From Fusobacterium sp. (GTDB lineage: Bacteria > Fusobacteriota > Fusobacteriia > Fusobacteriales > Fusobacteriaceae), in the NCBI GenBank assembly GCA_019416865.1, contig DXWL01000016.1, forward strand, positions 1 through 23,613: 23,613 nt of DNA, in the 5' to 3' direction. Below the pieces are notes generated by a model, which made no database searches, was not told the DNA's origin, and was given only the letters and a program-made list of their open reading frames with translations. The position numbers were made by a program, and so were the translations under genes. The stretch's first letter is position 1; every line of letters starts with the position of its first letter. Of the stretch, positions 8,126 through 14,432 are shown piece by piece.

Positions 8126-8864
8126 CTTTTTCTTCCTCTTTATTTTTTGCTTCTAATTCAGCTTTTATCTCTCTCATAAACTTCATTTCCTCTTTAGAAA
8201 ACTCTCTTCCTTCTAAAAGGTCAGGTCTTCTCAAGTATGTTCTTTTTAAACTCTCTTTTTTTCTCCATTCTCTTATATTCTTATGATTTCCAGAAAGAAG
8301 AACATCAGGAACTTTCAAGCCCATATATTCAGCAGGTCTTGTGTATTGCGGATAATCAAGAAGCCCATTAAAAAATGAATCATTTTCATAAGAAGCTTTT
8401 GTTATCACTCCAGGAATAAGTCTTGCCACAGCATCAACCATTACCATTGAAGGAAGTTCTCCACCAGTAAGCACAAAATCTCCTATGGAAATTTCCATAT
8501 CTACTTTTTCTTCTACAACTCTTTCGTCTATCCCTTCATAGTGTCCTGCTATAATTGTTATTTCCTCTTCCTCTTTAAGAGCAAGAGCAACCTGTTGATC
8601 AAATCTAATCCCTTGAGGAGATGTGTATATTACTTTTCCTCCACAATTTTCAAGAGCTCTGAAAATAGGTTCAGGTTTCATAACCATTCCCCCTTCTCCT
8701 CCAAAAGGAGTATCATCAGCTTGTTGATGTTTATCAAAGCAAAAATCTCTGATATTGATAATATTTATTTCTAGAAGCCCATTTTTCACAGCTCTTCCTA
8801 TTATGCTCTGTGATTTGAAAGCTTCAAAAAGCTCAGGAAACAAAGTTAAAATATTTACTTTCAA
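8115..8864 (-). CDS. trmD: tRNA (guanine37-N1)-methyltransferase TrmD
   Basis: The 249-residue SPOUT enzyme methylates G37 next to the anticodon to prevent frameshifting. Diagnostic motifs are present in order: VNILTLFPELFEAF at the N terminus, DDTPFGGEGGMVMKPEPI (50-67), TSPQG (81-85), GHYEGIDER (107-115), SIGDFVLTGGELPSM (126-140) and DYPQYTRPAEY, with the probable catalytic Asp at residue 170. The start codon is TTG at 8864. The AAGGAG ribosome binding site (8871-8876) overlaps the rimM stop codon, which indicates coupling to rimM. Length and order after rimM match the widespread khpA-rimM-trmD cluster, although rpsP and rplS, frequent partners elsewhere, are absent here. Confidence 0.97.
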   Translation of the reverse strand: MKVNILTLFPELFEAFKSQSIIGRAVKNGLLEINIINIRDFCFDKHQQADDTPFGGEGGMVMKPEPIFRALENCGGKVIYTSPQGIRFDQQVALALKEEEEITIIAGHYEGIDERVVEEKVDMEISIGDFVLTGGELPSMVMVDAVARLIPGVITKASYENDSFFNGLLDYPQYTRPAEYMGLKVPDVLLSGNHKNIREWRKKESLKRTYLRRPDLLEGREFSKEEMKFMREIKAELEAKNKEEEKDDI

Positions 8865-8874
8865 ATTTTTCTCC

Positions 8875-9414
8875 TTAGTCTATCTCATCATTTACAGCTT
8901 TAGCTCCCTTTACCTCTCTCATTCCTTCCAAAAGCTCAACTGTAATTTTATTTTCATCAAAATCAATATCTTTTACAAAATTTTCTATATTTGGAATAAG
9001 AGTTTCTGTTCTATCATCTTCTACAACTATGATATCATGAGCAGCTGTATCAAAAACATCTGTTACCTTTCCTATAACTTCACCTTCAACAGTAACAGCT
9101 GTCATTCCCAAAAGATCTTCAAGAAGATACTCATCTTCTTCCATTCCAAGAATATCTCTGTTTATTTTTACAAATCCTCCTGCCAAAAGATTCCCCTCTG
9201 TTTTATTGGTAATCTCTTCAAATTCTATTACAACCTTATCAGCCACAAGATTTGAAAGTTTTTTTACAGTAAGGATTTTTTTCTCTCCGTTAGGTTTTTC
9301 CACCATAACTCTCTCATCTACAATTATACTTGGATCACTAAGGCTTATATTTGCCTTAACTGCTCCTTTCAAATGATGAGTTCCTGTTATTTTTCCTATT
9401 GTAACTAAATCCAT
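8875..9414 (-). CDS. rimM: 16S rRNA processing protein RimM
   Basis: The 179-residue ribosome maturation factor binds S19 and helps fold the 30S head. The N-terminal RimM barrel (about 1-85) opens with the typical TIGKITGTHHLKGAVKA. A C-terminal PRC-barrel domain (about 95-170) contains DEYLLEDLLGMTAVTVEGE, followed by GKVTDVFDTAAHDIIVV and TLIPNIENFVKDID. ATG 9414 is preceded by AAGGTG 7 nt upstream. The gene starts 9 nt after the khpA stop and its own stop overlaps the trmD ribosome binding site, so it is clearly in an operon. Confidence 0.95.
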   Translation of the reverse strand: MDLVTIGKITGTHHLKGAVKANISLSDPSIIVDERVMVEKPNGEKKILTVKKLSNLVADKVVIEFEEITNKTEGNLLAGGFVKINRDILGMEEDEYLLEDLLGMTAVTVEGEVIGKVTDVFDTAAHDIIVVEDDRTETLIPNIENFVKDIDFDENKITVELLEGMREVKGAKAVNDEID

Positions 9415-9423
9415 GAAATCACC

Positions 9424-9663
9424 TTAGTCTAAAAATTCTACATTGACATTCAGTTTATCTTTTACTCCTGCTGCCTGCATAACTCCTCTTATAGCATTTG
9501 CAGTAAGTCCATTTTTACCGATTACTCTTCCCATTTCTCCTTCAGCAACATTTACCTTAAAAATGATAGTATCATCGATAAGTTCATAAGTGATTCTCAC
9601 TTCATCTTGTTTTTCAACAAGTCCTTTTAAAATATAATTTAAAAGACTTTCTAATTTTTCCAT
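9424..9663 (-). CDS. khpA: KH-domain RNA-binding protein KhpA
   Basis: This 79-residue protein consists of one KH domain, like the KhpA/YlqC proteins encoded next to rimM in many bacteria. The RNA-binding GxxG loop is visible as GKNG at residues 49-52, within MGRVIGKNGLTANAIRGVM. KhpA proteins act as small RNA chaperones, often with KhpB. A strong AGGAGG lies 7-8 nt before ATG 9663. It is spaced 16 nt from the gene before it and 9 nt from rimM after it. Confidence 0.92.
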   Translation of the reverse strand: MEKLESLLNYILKGLVEKQDEVRITYELIDDTIIFKVNVAEGEMGRVIGKNGLTANAIRGVMQAAGVKDKLNVNVEFLD

Positions 9664-9679
9664 TGTGTTCCTCCTAAAA

Positions 9680-9919
9680 TTAAAGTACCCCTTTCCAAGG
9701 TCCTTCCTCTAATATTTCAGCTTTTACATATTTTTTTCCTAAATCTAAGATTATATCTCTTGCCATATCCTTATAATCTTCTGTGCTTATAATTGTTATA
9801 AGCCCTTTTTGAGCATCAGTTGTTCTCACTACTCCAACTTCTTCATAAGCTTCTATTATTTTATTAATGAAGTCGATATCCTCTTTTCTGCTCTGTATTT
9901 TAAATTCGTAGCTCTGCAT
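9680..9919 (-). CDS. Small conserved hypothetical protein (DUF4911-like)
   Basis: The 79-residue soluble protein has an alternating strand/helix pattern: an N-terminal strand (QSYEFKIQSRKEDI), a helix (FINKIIEAYEEVGVV), strands (GLITIIST), a second helix (YKDMARDIILDLGKK) and a final strand. That pattern suggests a small ACT- or ferredoxin-like alpha/beta fold. I tentatively place it in the DUF4911 group from memory; the function is unknown. It has GAGGTAA before ATG 9919 and lies 16 nt ahead of khpA, which makes it the first gene of the khpA-rimM-trmD cluster. By context it may bind RNA or assist ribosome maturation, but the sequence itself does not show this. Confidence 0.75.
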   Translation of the reverse strand: MQSYEFKIQSRKEDIDFINKIIEAYEEVGVVRTTDAQKGLITIISTEDYKDMARDIILDLGKKYVKAEILEEGPWKGVL

Positions 9920-9951
9920 AAATTACCTCGATTTAAAAATATTATTTTAGT

Positions 9952-10002
9952 AAAAATTCCCAGCCTTAAAATCAGACAACAATTTTTCAGCTGGGGATTT
10001 TT
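9952..10002 (-). terminator. Hairpin terminator after hpt-ksgA
   Basis: AAAAATTCCCAGC (9952-9964) pairs with GCTGGGGATTTTT (9990-10002) in a 13-bp stem that includes one G-T wobble, with a 25-nt loop. The T run lies in the lower stem on either strand, so it may act in the ksgA direction and, less likely, in reverse. It overlaps the ksgA stop and marks a boundary, or partial-readthrough point, before the khpA-rimM-trmD cluster. I see no convincing separate promoter in 9920-9990. Confidence 0.6.
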
Positions 10003-10805
10003 TATTTTTCAAAAATTTCAGCAATCTCTATAAACTGCTCTATTGTCAGATTTTCTGCTCTTTCATTTGGAGATATATTAAGAGATTCTAATTTTTCTTT
10101 TATTATATCTTTTGAAATTCCAAGAGTAGAAAGATTATTTACGATATTTTTTCTTTTATTTGAGAAAGCTGCTTTCACATATTTAAAGAAAATATCTTCT
10201 GGAATAAGATTTTCATATCTTCTGTCCTTATAGAACTTTATAGAAATAAATCCAGAATCTATTTTTGGCACAGGGTTAAAAAATTCTTTTGGAATTGTGA
10301 AAAGATATTCCCCTGTTCCGTAATATTCAACAGCAAGAGTCAGTACACTTCTCTCTTTTCCAGATGAAGCACACACTCTTTCCCCTACCTCTTTCTGCAC
10401 CATAAGATAAGCCTCATCTATCTTATCTCTGTGCTCAATAAGCTTATTTATTATAGGTGATGTGATGTAGTAAGGGATATTTGCAACCACTCTTGTATGA
10501 GGTGTTGTTATCTCATCAAGATTTACTTTTAGGATATCCTCCATTACAAGATTAAATTTTTCGTTGCTGCCAAATTTTTTTCTAAGAATTTTTTCAAGAT
10601 CTGTATCTATTTCCACACAAGTAACCTTAGCTGCTCTTTCAAGAAGAAGTTCTGTAAGTGCTCCCTCTCCTGGTCCTATTTCTAAAATCTCTTCATGAGG
10701 TTCAATATTTGAAACCTCCATTATTTTATTCAGTACTGTGTTTTGATCAGTCAAAAAATTCTGTCCATATTTTTTTTTATGTTTAAAAGACATAACAGGT
10801 TTCAT
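10002..10805 (-). CDS. rsmA: 16S rRNA dimethyladenosine transferase RsmA/KsgA
   Basis: The 267-residue enzyme dimethylates two adjacent adenosines near the 3' end of 16S rRNA during late 30S assembly. The N terminus has KKKYGQNFL. The SAM motif is LEIGPGEGALTELL (GPGEG at 44-48), with the acidic ribose-binding residues in VEIDTDL and catalytic motif NIPYYITSP (109-117). The C-terminal part has NPVPKIDSG, FSNKRKNIVNNL and a helical end. The annotated ATG at 10805 is only 1 nt from the AGGAG at 10807-10811. An in-frame ATG at 10793 (Met5) is 13 nt away and is also possible. The gene lies 4 nt after hpt, so they are co-transcribed, and it ends in a hairpin terminator. Confidence 0.96.
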   Translation of the reverse strand: MKPVMSFKHKKKYGQNFLTDQNTVLNKIMEVSNIEPHEEILEIGPGEGALTELLLERAAKVTCVEIDTDLEKILRKKFGSNEKFNLVMEDILKVNLDEITTPHTRVVANIPYYITSPIINKLIEHRDKIDEAYLMVQKEVGERVCASSGKERSVLTLAVEYYGTGEYLFTIPKEFFNPVPKIDSGFISIKFYKDRRYENLIPEDIFFKYVKAAFSNKRKNIVNNLSTLGISKDIIKEKLESLNISPNERAENLTIEQFIEIAEIFEK

Positions 10806-10809
10806 TCTC

Positions 10810-11334
10810 CTATTTTTTTACAAATTTTCCAACAAAAGGTATGTTTCTGTATTTTTCATCAAGATCAAGTCCATATCCAACAACAAACTCATCAGGTATT
10901 TCAAAACCTACATACTCTCCCTTAACTTCTACTTTTCTTCTGCTTGGTTTATCAAGAAGAGTACATACTTTTATAGAGTTAGGATTTTTCTTAGCAAGGA
11001 AATCCTTAACATTTACAATTGTAAGCCCTGTATCTATAATATCTTCAACTATAAGTACATCTTTTCCTGCAAGATCAACATCTACATCTTTTAAAATCTT
11101 TACAACTCCTGTTGAGTCAGTTCCGCTTCCATAGCTTGAAACTTTCATAAAGTCAATTCTAAGATCAAGGTTAATCGCTTTTATAAGATCAGACATAAAC
11201 ATTACAGACCCTTTTAAAAGACCTACACATACAAGATTTTTTCCAGTATAATCTTTTTCTATCTCTTTTGCCAATTCTTCAATACGAGCCTCAACTTTTT
11301 CCCTAGAAATTAAAACCTCAACAATACCTTCCAT
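10810..11334 (-). CDS. hpt: Hypoxanthine phosphoribosyltransferase
   Basis: The 174-residue purine salvage enzyme converts hypoxanthine (and often guanine) plus PRPP to the nucleotide. The family motifs are all present: LLKGSVMFMSDL (39-50), SSYGSGTDSTG (66-76), the PRPP loop VEDIIDTG (96-103) and PDEFVVGYGLDLDEKYRNIP near the C terminus. ATG 11334 has AGGAGG 6 nt upstream. It is the first gene of the hpt-ksgA unit and has its own promoter in the divergent intergenic region. Confidence 0.96.
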   Translation of the reverse strand: MEGIVEVLISREKVEARIEELAKEIEKDYTGKNLVCVGLLKGSVMFMSDLIKAINLDLRIDFMKVSSYGSGTDSTGVVKILKDVDVDLAGKDVLIVEDIIDTGLTIVNVKDFLAKKNPNSIKVCTLLDKPSRRKVEVKGEYVGFEIPDEFVVGYGLDLDEKYRNIPFVGKFVKK

Positions 11335-11403
11335 TTTTTCCTCCTAAAATATTCTATATTAAGTAATTTTTGAACAATAAAAATCAACAAAATAATACAT
11401 TTT

Positions 11404-11432
11404 ATTTTATCATTTAACACAGGTTTTAGCAA
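11404..11432 (-). promoter_or_regulatory. Promoter of hpt-ksgA
   Basis: Read on the minus strand, TTGCTA (11432-11427) is followed after exactly 17 bp by TAAAAT (11409-11404). Its position, about 70 nt before the hpt start, and the spacing suit a vegetative sigma factor promoter. The -35 element lies 7 bp from that of the divergent promoter. Confidence 0.6.
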
Positions 11433-11439
11433 GTAATTA

Positions 11440-11468
11440 TTGATATTTTAGGGTTCATGTGCTATTAT
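11440..11468 (+). promoter_or_regulatory. Promoter of the PASTA-rsgA-rpe-marR-rqcH operon
   Basis: TTGATA at 11440-11445 and TATTAT at 11463-11468 are separated by exactly 17 bp, both close to consensus. The expected start near 11475 gives a leader of about 40 nt before TTG 11516. No other promoter is seen before rqcH, so this one probably serves all five genes. Confidence 0.7.
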
Positions 11469-11515
11469 TTTAATTATTGAATTATATTTTTTGCAAATAA
11501 ATTTAGGAGGATAAA

Positions 11516-12220
11516 TTGAAAAAATATTATATAATTTTTTCCTACATCGCAGCTTTTTGTCTGATACTGTTTTTTTCAATTCACATTTTTTTAAAACACT
11601 ATTTTAACAACTATTTTTATTATACACCAAACCTTGTAGGACTTACTGTAAATGAAGCAAAAGCTCTTATTCCAAAAGGAACTATTGAAGTCATGGAAAT
11701 AGGAAGAGATTTTTCAAAACTTCCTGAAGGAGCGATTTTTATGCAGGAACCTGCCCAAAATAAAGTGGTAAAAAAAGGAAGAACTTTAAGAGTATGGGTA
11801 AGTGCAGGAGAAAATATTTTCCAAGTTCCTGATTTCTATGGACAGCAGCTTTTTGAAGTAAGATCTCTTTTAGAAGAGAAAGGTATAAAAATAAATGATA
11901 TCTCAAGAACAGATTCTGTTCTTGCATACAACTGTGTTATTGCTACAACTCCAGGAGCAGGAGAATATGTAGATGCAAACAAAGGAATCTCTCTTCTTGT
12001 GAGCAGCAGAGCTTCTACTAAAATTGTAAGAGTTCCAGATCTTGCAGGGTATACTTTAGAAGAGGCTGAAGCAAAACTTAAAGCTGAATCTCTTTTTGTT
12101 GGAAATATTACAAAAATGGAAGTTCCAGGTCTTGAAAGTAATATTGTTGTGGAAACAGGAACAGAAGCAGGAAGTAAGATTTCAGCAGGTTCAAATATTG
12201 ATTTGATAATAAGCAAATAA
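11516..12220 (+). CDS. Membrane-anchored PASTA-domain protein without kinase
   Basis: The 234-residue protein has a short positively charged N terminus, one transmembrane helix (about 4-26) and three extracytoplasmic PASTA-like repeats (about 36-99, 100-168 and 169-234). Repeat starts are visible as TPNLVGLTVNEAKALI, VPDFYGQQLFEVRSLL and VPDLAGYTLEEAEAKL. PASTA domains bind muropeptides or peptidoglycan in kinases and PBPs. The start is TTG 11516, with AGGAGG (11505-11510) 5 nt upstream; no ATG fits. It immediately precedes rsgA and rpe, the place occupied in Firmicutes by the PASTA Ser/Thr kinase gene, but no kinase domain is encoded. I infer a cell-wall-sensing or scaffold role; the partner is unknown. 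Confidence 0.88.
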   Translation: MKKYYIIFSYIAAFCLILFFSIHIFLKHYFNNYFYYTPNLVGLTVNEAKALIPKGTIEVMEIGRDFSKLPEGAIFMQEPAQNKVVKKGRTLRVWVSAGENIFQVPDFYGQQLFEVRSLLEEKGIKINDISRTDSVLAYNCVIATTPGAGEYVDANKGISLLVSSRASTKIVRVPDLAGYTLEEAEAKLKAESLFVGNITKMEVPGLESNIVVETGTEAGSKISAGSNIDLIISK

Positions 12221-12224
12221 GGAG
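12219..12224 (+). promoter_or_regulatory. Ribosome binding site abutting the rsgA start
   Basis: AAGGAG at 12219-12224 ends directly against ATG 12225, leaving no spacer. This is far shorter than the usual 5-9 nt. Either rsgA is translated mainly by coupling to the preceding PASTA gene, whose stop overlaps the site, or translation begins at a later non-ATG codon. Confidence 0.5.
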
Positions 12225-13127
12225 ATGAGTTTTATAATTAAAGGCAGAGTTATAAATAAAATTCAGGGATTTTATTATGTCAGCGACGGAAAAAATGAAT
12301 ATGAGTGCAGATTAAGAGGTATTCTGAAAAGAAAAGATAAAAAAGATAACTGTGTGGTTGGAGATTTCGTCCAAATATCGGAGGATAACTTCATAATGGA
12401 AGTGGAAAAAAGAAAAAATATAATAAACAGACCTCTTGTGGCAAATATTGATTATCTTGTTATTCAATTTGCAGCAAAAGATCCTGAAATTGAACTGGAC
12501 AGACTTAATACTTTGATTCTTAACAGTGTATACCATAAAATTTCTCCTATAGTAGTTATAAACAAGATTGATTTGCTGACAGATGAAGAAAGAAAAAATC
12601 TTGAAGAAAAACTTTCTTATCTTAAAGATATAGATATTCCTGTAATATTTGTTTCTACATTTAAAAACATAAATATTGATAAAGTAAGAGAGATAATAAA
12701 AGGAAAAACAACTGCATTTGGAGGACCAAGTGGTGTTGGAAAATCAAGTATTTTAAATATTATTCAAAATAAAAAAGAGCTTACAGTAGGAGAAACAAGC
12801 AAAAGATTAAAAGCAGGAAAACATACAACAAGGGACAGCAATCTTATTCCTCTTACTGAGGGAGGATATGTTATTGATACTCCAGGATTTTCTTCTTTAG
12901 AACTTCCTCCTATTGAAAATGTGGAAGAACTTGTATCTCTTTTCAAGGAGTTTACTTTTGAAGATGGTTACTGTAAATTTTTAGACTGCCATCACATAAA
13001 CGAGCCTAAGTGTATTATAAAAGAAAAAGTAGAAAATGGAAAAATATCAAAAATAAGATATGATTTCTATAAAAAAGTATATGAAAAATTAAAAAACGAG
13101 AGGTGGAATAGATATGAGAAATATTAA
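12225..13127 (+). CDS. rsgA: Ribosome small subunit-dependent GTPase RsgA
   Basis: The 300-residue circularly permuted GTPase checks late 30S maturation and releases assembly factors. It has an N-terminal OB-fold with GFYYVSDG and GDFVQI. The G motifs are in permuted order: G4 NKID (113-116), G1 GPSGVGKS (167-174), a KHTT switch (199-202) and G3 DTPG (218-221). A C-terminal zinc site has C250, C255, H257 and C263. The ATG directly abuts the AAGGAG sequence. The gene starts 4 nt after the PASTA stop and overlaps rpe by 14 nt, so it is tightly coupled within the operon. Confidence 0.96.
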   Translation: MSFIIKGRVINKIQGFYYVSDGKNEYECRLRGILKRKDKKDNCVVGDFVQISEDNFIMEVEKRKNIINRPLVANIDYLVIQFAAKDPEIELDRLNTLILNSVYHKISPIVVINKIDLLTDEERKNLEEKLSYLKDIDIPVIFVSTFKNINIDKVREIIKGKTTAFGGPSGVGKSSILNIIQNKKELTVGETSKRLKAGKHTTRDSNLIPLTEGGYVIDTPGFSSLELPPIENVEELVSLFKEFTFEDGYCKFLDCHHINEPKCIIKEKVENGKISKIRYDFYKKVYEKLKNERWNRYEKY

Positions 13128-13758
13128 AATTGCCCCATCTATACTTTCTGCTGACTTCAGCAGACTTGGGGAAGAGATTGTCGCAATAGACAAAGCAGGA
13201 GCAGATTGGGTACATATTGATGTAATGGATGGTATTTTTGTGCCAAATATTACTTTTGGTCCCGCTGTTATAAAATCTGTGAGAGAAAAAACAAAACTTG
13301 TGTTCGATGTTCACCTGATGATAACACAACCAGAAAGATATATTGAAGAGTTTGTAAAAGCAGGAGCAGATATGATAACAGTTCATGTTGAATCTACTAC
13401 ACACCCTCACAGAGTTATTCAACAGATAAAATCTTATGGTGTGAAAGCCGGAATAGTTTTAAATCCAGGAACACCTGCAGAATCTATAAAATACCTTATA
13501 GATGATGTGGATATGGTTCTTGTTATGAGTGTTAATCCAGGATTTGGAGGACAATCATTTATAGAAAGTGCTGTTAGAAAAATAAAAGAGATAAGAGAGA
13601 TGAATCCAAATGTTGACATTGAAGTTGACGGAGGAATCACAGATAAAACAATCGGAAGATGTATTGAAGCAGGGGCAAATATTTTTGTTGCAGGTTCATA
13701 TGTTTTCAAAGGAGATTATGCAGAGAGAATAGCTGCTCTTAAAAAGGAGGATAAGTAA
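13114..13758 (+). CDS. rpe: Ribulose-phosphate 3-epimerase
   Basis: The 214-residue TIM-barrel enzyme interconverts ribulose-5-phosphate and xylulose-5-phosphate in the pentose phosphate pathway. It shows APSILSADF at the N terminus; metal ligands in HIDVMDG (H34, D36), HLMI (H67) and EVDGGI (D172); and phosphate-binding loops in MSVNPGFGGQSF (138-149) and VAGSYVFKG. The start overlaps the rsgA end by 14 nt, with GAGGTGG upstream. The rsgA-rpe pairing is widespread in bacteria. Its stop shares one base with the next ATG (TAATG). Confidence 0.97.
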   Translation: MRNIKIAPSILSADFSRLGEEIVAIDKAGADWVHIDVMDGIFVPNITFGPAVIKSVREKTKLVFDVHLMITQPERYIEEFVKAGADMITVHVESTTHPHRVIQQIKSYGVKAGIVLNPGTPAESIKYLIDDVDMVLVMSVNPGFGGQSFIESAVRKIKEIREMNPNVDIEVDGGITDKTIGRCIEAGANIFVAGSYVFKGDYAERIAALKKEDK

Positions 13759-14432
13759 TGTCATATATAAAAGAGGTTAATTCAGTATTTGAAAATTTCT
13801 ATAAGCTTTTTTTTGAATCAGAAGATTTAGCTTTAAAAAGAGGTATAAAATGTGTTACTCATACAGAGCTTCATATTATTGAGGCTATTGATTCAGATAA
13901 AATTACAATGAACGAATTAGCTGACAGACTGGCAATCACAATGGGAACAGCTACTGTTGCTATAACAAAACTTGAAGATAAAGGATTTGTTCTAAGAAGC
14001 CGTTCAGAATCTGACAGAAGAAAAGTATATGTTTCTCTTTCAAATAAAGGGTTAGAAGCACTTAACTATCATAATAACTGTCATAAAATGATAGTTACAA
14101 ACATAACAGAAAATATTGACAAAGATGATTTAGAACATTTTTTAAGAACTTTTGAAAAAATTCTTTCAAACTTAAAAAATAAATCAGAGTTCTTAAAACC
14201 TCTTCCAATAACTGAATTTGATATAAAAGAGAAAGTTTCTATTGTTGAAATAAAAGGAACTCCTATTGTTCAAGAATATTTTACAGCACATGGAATAGAC
14301 CCTTATACTGTTCTTGAAATTGTAAAAACAAAAGATCCTGATAAAGTAGCTCTAAAAAAAGAGGACGGAGAAATTTTAGAGCTTAACATATTGGATGCTA
14401 AAAACCTTATTGGAATCAAGGCGGAAAATTAG
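13758..14432 (+). CDS. MarR-family regulator fused to a C-terminal FeoA-like domain
   Basis: The 224-residue protein has two parts. Residues 1-140 form a MarR winged helix: THTELHIIEAI (34-44), recognition-helix region MNELADRLAITMGTATVAI (51-69), and wing GFVLRSRSESDRRKVYVSL (76-94). The first two blocks resemble the fatty-acid regulator FabT. Residues 149-222 resemble the FeoA/SH3-like domain found at the C terminus of DtxR/MntR metal regulators (EKVSIVEIKG, then HGIDPYTVLEIV, then ending in LNILDAKNLIGIK). ATG 13758 has AAAGGAGG 7 nt upstream and overlaps the rpe stop. The target genes and any ligand are unknown; metal or acyl ligands are both conceivable. Confidence 0.85.
   Translation: MSYIKEVNSVFENFYKLFFESEDLALKRGIKCVTHTELHIIEAIDSDKITMNELADRLAITMGTATVAITKLEDKGFVLRSRSESDRRKVYVSLSNKGLEALNYHNNCHKMIVTNITENIDKDDLEHFLRTFEKILSNLKNKSEFLKPLPITEFDIKEKVSIVEIKGTPIVQEYFTAHGIDPYTVLEIVKTKDPDKVALKKEDGEILELNILDAKNLIGIKAEN

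Noticed and set aside
8755..9255. 166-codon plus-strand ORF across rimM/trmD
   Set aside because: It is antisense to two strongly conserved genes, and its Phe/Ile/Tyr/Asn-rich translation matches no family.
11836..12216. 126-codon minus-strand ORF opposite the PASTA gene
   Set aside because: It lies fully antisense to a well-supported gene, has no ribosome binding site or recognisable domain, and reflects codon bias of the real frame.
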